Assembly: GCA_013815395.1 (NCBI GenBank)
Contig: JACDGH010000031.1
Location: 1-15,133, forward strand
Direction: 5' to 3'
Length of the DNA: 15,133 nt
Origin: Parachlamydiaceae bacterium
GTDB lineage: Bacteria; Chlamydiota; Chlamydiia; Chlamydiales; Parachlamydiaceae
Each line of letters begins with the position of its first letter. Position 1 is the first letter of the stretch. The translations under genes were made by a program, and so were the position numbers. The notes under the pieces were generated by a model. It ran no database searches and was not told where the DNA came from. It worked only from the letters and a program-made list of their open reading frames with translations. This document shows, in pieces, positions 1-6,010 of this stretch.

Positions 1-87
1 TCTCGGTTTGAAAAATGGAACATATTTCCCAGGGCAAATTTTGCGATAAATTATGTAAATTAACCAGCCTAGTCCTACTCTGATAGA

Positions 88-117
88 GTGTATGGAGTGA
101 TGTCAAGTGCCATACAC
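88..117. repeat. Short inverted repeat (8-bp arms)
   Basis: GTGTATGG at 88-95 is the exact reverse complement of CCATACAC at 110-117, with a 14-nt spacer. It lies beyond the 3' end of the LysR gene (which reads leftward and stops at 198). There is no T-tract beside it, so a terminator role is unproven; it could be an operator or chance. I see no convincing gene in positions 1-197. Confidence 0.35.
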
Positions 118-197
118 CTTGCCAGAAGCTGGACGCCCTGGTTACCTTCTTATGCGCACACAACCCAATCGCATGTCATCAAGTACAAGTTACATAA

Positions 198-1073
198 CTA
201 AATCTGGGAAAAAACATGTCTCCACTGCAATAATAGTTTATTAAGACGCTGTTGGAAAACATCCTCGTTATTGCGGTAAAGAGCAAGTATACGATATCGA
301 GAAGGAGTTGGTTGCCAAGATACGGGATGTAGCTTAGCTTGAGTGGCAAGGAAGTCTGGTAAAAAACCTATTTCAGTAGAGTTAGAACAAATATCGGCTA
401 TTAATGACCAACTTGGAAGACGGGCTTTAACATAAAGTGGTTGGTTATAAACTTGCTGCCATCGCTGCTGAAGGGTAAGTACTTCAATTTGATCTTCTGG
501 CAAAAGCACGGACGATTGCGGTATATCTAATTTAGCGGAATACAATTGAAAACAACCTTTGCCAATTTCAGTGGCAATAACCCCTTCCCAAGGGGCATTA
601 TCTAATACAAGCGCAACATCCGCTTCATCTCTTAAAATGGCTCCATAGGCACTATCAGGCCTCATGAGTTTAAGTTCTATATTTTCAATTGTCAAAATTG
701 TTGGAATAGCCACGCGAGCAATGGCATGTGTAGTTACAATGCGGATTGGCAAAGGATCTTGAGAGGCAACTATATCTCTTAGATTTTTTACCCAAACCTC
801 AGCCCGCGGTAAAAGAAGCTGTCCTTCCTTTGTAAGTCTAAATTGACGCTTTTCATGGGTACAAAGAGCTCTTCCAAAAGCAGCTTCCACTCGCATAATG
901 GCCGTACTCGCAGCACTCTGGCTAAGATGATGCAAAGAAGCTGCCTGTCCTAAATTCTTGAAGTGGGCTGCAGCTATAAAGAGCTCTACATCGGCAATGC
1001 GCAAATTGCGGAGTGAGCCAGTAGAAATTTCAAGTTTAGTTTTTGAAATTAATTTCTTATCGCTTTTTTTCAT
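198..1073 (-). CDS. LysR-type transcriptional regulator
   Basis: Predicted DNA-binding regulator of 291 aa, the usual length for LysR proteins. Residues 27-90 form the N-terminal winged helix-turn-helix: the stretch NLGQAASLHHLSQSAASTAI (40-59) is the HTH and the following RVEAAFGRAL the recognition/wing region. Residues from about 108 form the two-lobed effector-binding domain, with the commonly conserved EIGFLPDFLA motif near the C-terminus. The ATG at 1073 is preceded by AAGGGA (1085-1090 on the minus strand) at 11 nt. About 26 basic, polar residues precede the HTH, slightly longer than usual. The gene is divergent from the nucleotide transporter at 1184, and a T-N11-A dyad lies between them, so it probably controls that gene and itself. 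The effector is unknown. The family call is firm; the target is inference from gene order. Confidence 0.9.
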   Translation of the reverse strand: MKKSDKKLISKTKLEISTGSLRNLRIADVELFIAAAHFKNLGQAASLHHLSQSAASTAIMRVEAAFGRALCTHEKRQFRLTKEGQLLLPRAEVWVKNLRDIVASQDPLPIRIVTTHAIARVAIPTILTIENIELKLMRPDSAYGAILRDEADVALVLDNAPWEGVIATEIGKGCFQLYSAKLDIPQSSVLLPEDQIEVLTLQQRWQQVYNQPLYVKARLPSWSLIADICSNSTEIGFLPDFLATQAKLHPVSWQPTPSRYRILALYRNNEDVFQQRLNKLLLQWRHVFSQI

Positions 1074-1092
1074 AAAAAACAGAATCCCTTAA

Positions 1093-1127
1093 TCGATTTT
1101 TTCGATATTGATATGTTGATATATCGA
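1093..1127. promoter_or_regulatory. Candidate LysR operator (T-N11-A dyad plus second inverted repeat)
   Basis: Positions 1093-1105 read TCGATTTTTTCGA, a T-N11-A sequence with TCGA half-sites, the classic LysR-family box form. Next to it, TCGATAT (1102-1108) pairs with ATATCGA (1121-1127) across 12 nt. Both sit between the divergent LysR and transporter genes and overlap the predicted -10 of the LysR gene, as expected for autoregulation. Binding by this LysR protein is inferred. Confidence 0.5.
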
Positions 1128-1146
1128 CAATACAAAAATTAGTCAA
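1118..1146 (-). promoter_or_regulatory. Candidate sigma70-type promoter for the LysR gene
   Basis: On the minus strand, TTGACT (1141-1146) is followed after 17 nt by TATATC (1118-1123), a 5/6 and 4/6 match to the consensus. On the plus strand a weaker pair, TCGACA (1124-1129) and TTTAAT (1147-1152), also 17 nt apart, could serve the transporter. The two promoters would overlap face to face and compete for polymerase. Confidence 0.45.
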
Positions 1147-1183
1147 TTTAATAAGCTCTTTTCATATTCAAATAAGGAGATTT

Positions 1184-2590
1184 ATGAATATTGGTAATCG
1201 AATTTTGCAGTTTTTTCAATGGATTTGTCGTTTCAACTTTGGAGATTTTGATAGAGAAGAATTTAAAAAATTTTTGCGGATGGGTTTAATATTTGCATTG
1301 ATCATAGGGGTGTATTGGACCTTAAGACCTTTAAAAGATGCGGTTTTTATTCAACTTGTAGATAAGCTGCATTTGCCCTACGCTAAAACTGTCTCTGTCA
1401 TAGCATTATTACCCCTGGTCATGTTTTATACAAAACTTTTGGAGCGCACTTCAAGAGAGAAGATGTTGATGATATTACCAGCTTTTTATGGTATAGCGGT
1501 TTTATGCTTTGCTGCTCTCATGACTCTCGCGCAAGCTCCAAAAGAAGAAATTGCTGCCCGCACATTATTGCCTTTTATAGCCACAAAAGCATTGGGATAT
1601 AGTTGGTATCTCTTCGTAGAAAGCTTTGGTTCTTTAGTTGTCGCATTGTTTTGGGCATTTGCCGCAGATACAACAGAACCTTCATCAGCTAAACGTGGTT
1701 TCCCTCTGGTCGTCGCTCTTGGTCAAATGGGTGGTATAATGTCACCTTACACCATTGCTGGGTTGCCGCATCGGCTTGGACTTCAAACCGACGCTCTTTC
1801 GATGGTTTGTTTAGGTGTTCTGATTCTTTTAATTATTCCACTTGTGCGCTACTTTTTAAAAGTCACTCCCAAGGCACTACTTACTTCTTTTCAGGGGAAA
1901 AATGATGAACAAGTGGAAAGCGAACAAGAGCCCGGTTTCTTCGAAGGGCTTAGACTGATGTTAAAACATCGCTATTTGATAGGAATTTTTGCGGCCAATT
2001 TCATTTATGAAGTCATAGTTACAATTTTTGATTTTAACTTTAAGGTAGCTGCTGGGACTCAATATACTGGAGTAGCACTTACTAATTATCTGAGCATTTA
2101 TAGTTCGAGTGTTAATGTCTTATCGCTCCTATGTCTTTTACTAGGTATAAGTAATGTCACGCGCTATCTCGGTATTGGGGTCGCTTTAGCTGCAATGCCG
2201 ATCATAGTTGGATTTGCCCTTTTTGGTTTCTTAACTATGAATACTCTTACATTTCTTTTTGCCCTGATGGTCGGTTCTAAAGCTATCAACTATGCATTGA
2301 ATGGTCCTGCCTTGAAACAACTTTATATTCCAACGACGCCAGATGTTAAATTTAAAGCTCAAGCTTGGATAGAAACATTCGGATCTCGAGCATCAAAAGA
2401 AGCGGGCTCCCTTTTTAATATGTTATTAACGCCTCTTCAATCTGCATTTGGGGTGGTTGTCGGTCGTTCATATTATCTGATGCTTAGCGGCGGTCTTGGG
2501 TTCCCATTATTAGCAATATGGTTATGGATTGCAATTTTTCTAGGGAAAACTTTCAGGAAAGCAATCGATGAGAAAAAAGTAGTTTGTTGA
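1184..2590 (+). CDS. tlc: TLC-family nucleotide transporter (ATP/ADP translocase type)
   Basis: Inner-membrane carrier of the TLC/NTT family, which in intracellular bacteria and plastids exchanges ATP for ADP or imports nucleotides or NAD. The 468-aa protein is dense with hydrophobic helices, about 11-12. Family landmarks are present: RPLKDAVF with K51; the acidic E146 in FVESFGSLVVALFWAFA (144-160); E276 in NFIYEVIVTIFDFNFK (272-287); and the late KQLYIPTTPDVKFKAQAWIE segment (378-397) with K389/K391. These correspond by eye to the four charged residues important for transport in plant and bacterial NTTs. It is somewhat shorter than the usual 490-530 aa. The ATG at 1184 has a good AAGGAGA (1174-1180). 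Which substrate it carries cannot be read from sequence. The gene is divergent from a LysR regulator and followed by a strong hairpin, so it is probably monocistronic. Confidence 0.92.
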   Translation: MNIGNRILQFFQWICRFNFGDFDREEFKKFLRMGLIFALIIGVYWTLRPLKDAVFIQLVDKLHLPYAKTVSVIALLPLVMFYTKLLERTSREKMLMILPAFYGIAVLCFAALMTLAQAPKEEIAARTLLPFIATKALGYSWYLFVESFGSLVVALFWAFAADTTEPSSAKRGFPLVVALGQMGGIMSPYTIAGLPHRLGLQTDALSMVCLGVLILLIIPLVRYFLKVTPKALLTSFQGKNDEQVESEQEPGFFEGLRLMLKHRYLIGIFAANFIYEVIVTIFDFNFKVAAGTQYTGVALTNYLSIYSSSVNVLSLLCLLLGISNVTRYLGIGVALAAMPIIVGFALFGFLTMNTLTFLFALMVGSKAINYALNGPALKQLYIPTTPDVKFKAQAWIETFGSRASKEAGSLFNMLLTPLQSAFGVVVGRSYYLMLSGGLGFPLLAIWLWIAIFLGKTFRKAIDEKKVVC

Positions 2591-2600
2591 TGGGGCTACC

Positions 2601-2650
2601 TTTACATTAATGAAGCAGCGCATAATAATGCGCTGCTTCATTAATGTAAA
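2601..2650 (+). terminator. Perfect 23-bp palindromic hairpin after the transporter gene
   Basis: The arms 2601-2623 and 2628-2650 are exact reverse complements, with a 4-nt AATA loop and a GC-rich upper stem (GCAGCGCA/TGCGCTGC). It starts 10 nt after the transporter stop codon. The position fits a transcription terminator, but the 3' flank is TTTATAAGG rather than a run of T, so it is not a textbook intrinsic terminator. The perfect arms also fit a small palindromic repeat element or an mRNA 3'-end stabiliser. Confidence 0.6.
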
Positions 2651-2698
2651 TTTATAAGGTACAAAGATACGGGGAGGTATTTTTAACTGGAAATAGTC

Positions 2699-2727
2699 TG
2701 GAAAATCTTACCTTAATGTTCTATAAT
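2699..2727 (+). promoter_or_regulatory. Candidate promoter for the zinc-ribbon/GrpB-RibD genes
   Basis: TATAAT (2722-2727) matches the -10 consensus exactly. TGGAAA (2699-2704), 17 nt upstream, matches 4/6 of the -35. It would give a leader of roughly 20-25 nt before the ATG at 2758 and lies after the transporter hairpin, consistent with a new transcription unit. Confidence 0.5.
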
Positions 2728-2757
2728 AAACGATACTAAAAACGACTATGGGGGAGC

Positions 2758-3177
2758 ATGGGAAGGTATTGTACAATTTGCGCTCAGATTCGGTCAAATG
2801 AACGTTTCTATGCTGGAGGGCATGGAGGGCATAAGAATGGTATTTGCAAACAATGTCAAAAATTACCCAAGGGAGATTTGAACTTTATCAATGCCAGGGA
2901 AGAGCTGTTTGGCTATTGGGAGCAAAGTAATATTTCTAGTATGAATATTAACCGCATTAATCAACTTCTGCATTTTCCTTCAGAAGAAATTCAAAAATTA
3001 GCGCAGATCACATATGATGTAGCATCCGTAAAACCACATAAAAAAAAACGTTTGGGCTGGTTAAGAAAAAATCATAGGGATCTATATGATCGTATGATTA
3101 CTTTTTTTGGTGAAGACTTTGATGAAAATTTTTATGAATATGAAAATGGAGAAGATTTTGAAAAAATATGTTTTTAA
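2758..3177 (+). CDS. Small zinc-ribbon protein of unknown function
   Basis: A 139-aa cytoplasmic protein with no signal peptide. The N-terminus carries C5-x2-C8 and, about 20 residues later, C30-x2-C33, with H22 and H25 between, a plausible single zinc ribbon. The rest is charged and helical: a middle stretch including EELFGYWEQSNISSMNINRI, a basic patch (KPHKKKRLGWLRKNHRDLYD), and a strongly acidic tail. From memory it resembles a widespread but unnamed family beginning MGRxCxxC with a later VKPxKKRRL motif; I cannot name a function. A purine-rich GGGGGAG (2750-2756) lies very close to the ATG, only 1 nt away, so initiation may be inefficient or the start may be slightly off. The 3' end overlaps the next gene in a different frame, suggesting translational coupling. 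Confidence 0.75.
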   Translation: MGRYCTICAQIRSNERFYAGGHGGHKNGICKQCQKLPKGDLNFINAREELFGYWEQSNISSMNINRINQLLHFPSEEIQKLAQITYDVASVKPHKKKRLGWLRKNHRDLYDRMITFFGEDFDENFYEYENGEDFEKICF

Positions 3178-4195
3178 GGCTTATAGCAAGATTTTTCCTG
3201 ACCTTTTTAATAATGAAAAGAACAGAATTTCATCACAAATAAACCTCCCTGTTGTTATTGAGCACATAGGAAGTACAGCAGTGCCAGGTTTGGGTGGGAA
3301 GGGCATTATAGATATAGCTATAGCTACTGATAGACAAAATATTGAGTCGATATCAAAGCAACTCCAAGCATTAGGATATGAGTTTAGACCAAACTTTAGT
3401 ACACCCCACCGGCACTATTTTATAACTTTTTTATCTGATCCTGAAGAGGATAAAAGAAGATATCACATTCATCTGACCTATGCAGAAAATGAAGAATGGA
3501 AAAATTTTCTTGGTTTTATAGATTATCTTATAAGTCACCCAGAAGAAGCGCAGGAATATGCAGAATTAAAAAGAAAGGCAGTTCTAGAAGCTGATGAAGA
3601 CGGTCAAAGATATCGAACAATAAAGGAGCCAATATTTGAGAAGATCAATGCTTTTATTAACAAAACAAATAACCATCCAAAAATTTCCATTTACATAGCG
3701 ATGAGTATTGATGGTTATATTGCTCGAAAAGATGGTAGCCTTGATTGGCTTGAAAGGGGACATGTTGGGGAAGAGGATTATGGTTTTAAGAAATTTTTTA
3801 ATAGTATTGATGCCTTGGTATTTGGCAAAAACACCTATGAGGTAGTTTCGGCTTTTGAAAAGTGGCCGTATACCGGTAAAAAAGTTATCGTTCTTAGCAG
3901 TACCTTAAAAGCAGTTAGAGAAGAAGTGGGATTGTTTTGCGGTCAATTGCCTGACCTATTGTCTAGGCTGCATTCAGAGGGCGTCAAGCACGTATGGATC
4001 GATGGAGGAATGACTGTATCTAGATTTTTAGAAGCGGGTCTTGTAGATGATATCACAATATCGATCATCCCCGTGATCTTGGGAGACGGTATTCCGCTTT
4101 TCAGTGTAATGAATAATGAAAAGATATGCCGCTTTATATCTACTCAAGCTTACCCTAGCGGTTTAGTGCAATTGAAATATGAAGTAATCAAGTAA
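3146..4195 (+). CDS. GrpB-like nucleotidyltransferase fused to RibD/DHFR-like reductase
   Basis: Two-domain protein. Residues 1-170 (numbered from the ATG at 3146) are GrpB/UPF0157: the nucleotidyltransferase-fold signature IEHIGSTAVPGLGGKGIIDI (38-57, with the GS of the active-site loop and D56), then HIHLTYAENEEWKNFLGFID and the closing RYRTIKEPIF. After a short linker (171-178), residues 179-349 form a RibD C-terminal/dihydrofolate-reductase-like domain: ISIYIAMSIDGYIARKDGSL, FGKNTYEVV, WPYTGKKVIVLSS, and the NADPH-loop IDGG (285-288). Each domain is usually a separate protein. The open frame runs back to an ATG at 3107, but the domain starts at MEKILKKY, so 3146 is preferred; either start overlaps the zinc-ribbon gene. 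Substrates of both domains are unknown; the RibD half resembles YyaP/YwjB-type reductases more than folate-pathway DHFR. Confidence 0.87.
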   Translation: MEKILKKYVFKAYSKIFPDLFNNEKNRISSQINLPVVIEHIGSTAVPGLGGKGIIDIAIATDRQNIESISKQLQALGYEFRPNFSTPHRHYFITFLSDPEEDKRRYHIHLTYAENEEWKNFLGFIDYLISHPEEAQEYAELKRKAVLEADEDGQRYRTIKEPIFEKINAFINKTNNHPKISIYIAMSIDGYIARKDGSLDWLERGHVGEEDYGFKKFFNSIDALVFGKNTYEVVSAFEKWPYTGKKVIVLSSTLKAVREEVGLFCGQLPDLLSRLHSEGVKHVWIDGGMTVSRFLEAGLVDDITISIIPVILGDGIPLFSVMNNEKICRFISTQAYPSGLVQLKYEVIK

Positions 4196-4245
4196 TCTCT
4201 AAAGATCAGATCACCATATTACAATCAACATGGAGAAAGTTATAG

Positions 4246-5079
4246 ATGTCATTAAAAACAATTCCGTTTGAACTGCCAGATTTTTTTATTGATCGCATTC
4301 AGCCTGATCTTAAAAATGCTCAAATTGATTTTTGGTTTATTTTTATTAATTCTAAACTTCTAATTGATCAAAACACTTTGAAACCTTATCAACTAAAAGA
4401 CATCTCATTAAAACATAAAATATTTATTGGAACATTCAAAGGGCTTAACATGTATGTAGGGGAAGCTTGTTCCGAAGGGCTACCTTCACACACTTTTTTA
4501 CAAGATCTTCAACAGCTTTACGGAAAAATGGATGATGCACTTTTTGCTTTGGCTGGAAGAGCGGCACAATTGTTGCTGTGGGAACGCACGCATCAATTCT
4601 GTGGGCAATGTGGGGGTAGAACTTCTGAGAGGATAAATGAGCGAGCAAAAATATGTCTTACTTGCAATCTACTAACCTTTCCAAAAATCTGTCCTGTAAT
4701 GATGGTGCTGATAAAAAAAGGAAATGAGATTTTACTTGCACGTGGAGTTAATTTTCCTGCAGCATTTTATAGTGCTCTGGCCGGATTTGTGGATGCGGGA
4801 GAAACGCTAGAACACTGTATCAAGCGCGAGGTTTTTGAAGAAGTAGGTTTATATGTTGAGAACTTTCAATATTTTGGTAGTCAGTCATGGCCTTTTCCTA
4901 ATTCATTAATGATTGCTTTTACGTGTGAGTGGAAAAGTGGTGAAATTAAAATAGATCCATCCGAAATTTTAGACGCTCAGTGGTTTAAAAAGGAGGATCT
5001 ACCTTCCTTGCCGCCACCATTTAGTATTTCTAGAATTTTAATTGATCATGTATTGACTAATCTTGAAACCCCACACTAA
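4246..5079 (+). CDS. nudC: NADH pyrophosphatase / NAD-RNA decapping Nudix hydrolase (NudC type)
   Basis: A 277-aa protein, close to the usual NudC length. It has an N-terminal domain (1-110), a four-cysteine zinc ribbon (C119, C122, C137, C140) and a Nudix domain. The Nudix box is perfect: G180-x5-E186-x7-R194-E195-V-F-E198-E199-V-G201-L. The NudC-specific motif is present as SQSWPFPNS (212-220), differing from the common SQPWPFP by P to S. NudC enzymes hydrolyse NAD(H) to NMN(H) plus AMP and remove NAD caps from RNA. The ATG at 4246 has GGAG (4232-4235) 10 nt upstream. It lies 50 nt after the GrpB-RibD gene on the same strand and may be co-transcribed, giving the cluster a nucleotide/NAD theme next to a nucleotide importer. 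Confidence in family is high; physiological role is inferred. Confidence 0.93.
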   Translation: MSLKTIPFELPDFFIDRIQPDLKNAQIDFWFIFINSKLLIDQNTLKPYQLKDISLKHKIFIGTFKGLNMYVGEACSEGLPSHTFLQDLQQLYGKMDDALFALAGRAAQLLLWERTHQFCGQCGGRTSERINERAKICLTCNLLTFPKICPVMMVLIKKGNEILLARGVNFPAAFYSALAGFVDAGETLEHCIKREVFEEVGLYVENFQYFGSQSWPFPNSLMIAFTCEWKSGEIKIDPSEILDAQWFKKEDLPSLPPPFSISRILIDHVLTNLETPH

Positions 5080-5137
5080 TAAATCTAAATCCTTGCGACT
5101 CGTCTACTAGTCCGTAGCTATTCCATTTTTTTAAATT

Positions 5138-5488
5138 TTACATGAATTGGGAAATATAGTTTAGATAGCCGCGTGAACCATGCTCTTTATTCCATAGATG
5201 AGCTGATTTGCGAAGCACCATAATACAATCAAGCATCGTCTTAGGTTTATGATTCTGAGAAATCTCTTTAATGCTTTCGTATAAAGACAATTCGAGTGAC
5301 GTGTTGAATTTAGGTGTTGGTATTGGAAAATTAGTATTAATAGCTCTGTAATAAGCGTAAAGCGCATCGTAAATGCGAATCAAAACATGATCATGATTAA
5401 TTTTCCCCTGCTTGTATAAGAGAACTGCGGTTGCTTCGATCGGTTGCAATATGTCTTTGTGGGTGTGGGCAAATTGAAGTTTTGACAT
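5138..5488 (-). CDS. Uncharacterised helical protein ending GYLNYISQF
   Basis: I cannot name this gene. From the ATG at 5488 it encodes 116 aa, predominantly helical and basic, with HTHKDILQPIEATAVLLYKQ near the start, RIYDALYAYYRAI in the middle, and a C-terminal MVLRKSAHLWNKEHGSRGYL followed by NYISQFM. The end resembles, from memory, small conserved proteins of unknown function that finish RQGYLNFISQF. The frame stays open to a GTG at 5650, adding 54 residues with a hydrophobic stretch (PYWLIILLSGAPIHFGALLF). However, nearly all of that extension is encoded by a 122-bp inverted-repeat-bounded segment that looks inserted, so the shorter start is preferred. No good Shine-Dalgarno is visible at 5488, which leaves the start uncertain. 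It converges with nudC. Confidence 0.55.
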   Translation of the reverse strand: MSKLQFAHTHKDILQPIEATAVLLYKQGKINHDHVLIRIYDALYAYYRAINTNFPIPTPKFNTSLELSLYESIKEISQNHKPKTMLDCIMVLRKSAHLWNKEHGSRGYLNYISQFM

Positions 5489-5533
5489 AGGTAAAAATAG
5501 GTGATGTGGTTTATAAGTTTGTGAGAGAAAAAA

Positions 5534-5655
5534 GAGTAGTGCCCCAAAGTGGATAGGCGCTCCTGATAGCAGGATTATAAGCCAATAAGGCTTGTTCTGA
5601 TGCCCCAGGACTAAAGAACCACTAAACCTGGATTTTGAACCCGAGGCCACTACTC
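5534..5655. mobile_element. Candidate 122-bp miniature inverted-repeat element
   Basis: GAGTAGTG (5534-5541) is the exact inverse of CACTACTC (5648-5655). The match extends to 11 nt with one mismatch (GAGTAGTGCCC versus GAGTAGTGGCC). Both sides are flanked by A runs (5529-5533 and 5656-5660), compatible with a 5-bp AAAAA target duplication, although a homopolymer is weak evidence. Inside are smaller stems: CCTG-ATAG-CAGG, AAGCC-AATAA-GGCTT and CCAGG/CCTGG. It contains no transposase. It supplies the upstream extension and GTG start of the neighbouring minus-strand ORF. It could instead be a structured RNA or leader. Confidence 0.4.
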
Positions 5656-6010
5656 AAAAATTAAAGCTATGGTGCAATTCAACTTAAACCATAGTGCAAA
5701 TGGTAATGAAGGCTGTCGCCATCATCCCATTGCTTTAATAAAATCGTAAAGAATTTATGATTTAAAAGCTATTGGAATTTATAAAATTTTGATGGTGCAA
5801 CATGTAAGTTGATGAATGAACATTTGTGACTTTAAATATTTGCCAAGTTAGTGTAGGATCTACAGTTAACTTCGCAATTGTTTTCGTTAAGAGCTCTCAC
5901 AGAGTTTGAAAAATTTATAAAATCCTTCTTTAATGAGAGTACAAAAGTGGAGGATAATCTCCAGTAAATTCGATATAAAATTTAATAATTATTGGTAAAT
6001 TTCAGCTAAG
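5656..6010. other. 355-bp stretch without a convincing gene
   Basis: No sound ORF or RNA gene was recognised. It contains an inverted repeat CTATGGT (5667-5673)/ACCATAG (5688-5694), a second ATGGTGCAA copy (5669-5677 and 5792-5800), a short possible coding remnant on the minus strand (5679-5768), and a small TGGAG/CTCCA stem (5948-5963). The leader and promoter of the efflux operon must lie here, but no clear -35/-10 pair stood out. Confidence 0.5.
5679..5768 (-). pseudogene. Possible C-terminal gene remnant
   Basis: A 29-codon open stretch on the minus strand between two stops ends in KQWDDGDSLHYHLHYGLS and a TGA. The composition (WDDGD, alternating HYHLHYGL) looks like the end of a real protein rather than random AT-rich DNA. 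There is no start codon or upstream continuation in frame, and the parent family was not recognised. It could be a decayed gene truncated near the neighbouring 122-bp element, or chance. Confidence 0.2.

Noticed and set aside
1..63. Short open frame running in from the left edge and ending in TAA at 61-63
   Set aside because: Only 20 codons, a second frame is also open to 47-49, and neither translation is recognisable, so a partial gene cannot be supported.
73..198. Open stretch on the plus strand with a protein-like composition (LARSWTPWLPSYAH)
   Set aside because: Short, no start with a ribosome site, no recognised family, and it overlaps an inverted repeat.
4445..4648. Minus-strand open frame inside nudC
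   Set aside because: It lies wholly opposite a well-supported Nudix gene and encodes no recognisable protein.
5620..5650. GGTTCAAAATCC on the minus strand resembling a tRNA T-arm
   Set aside because: The arm pairs poorly and no acceptor, D or anticodon stems surround it, so it is not a tRNA.
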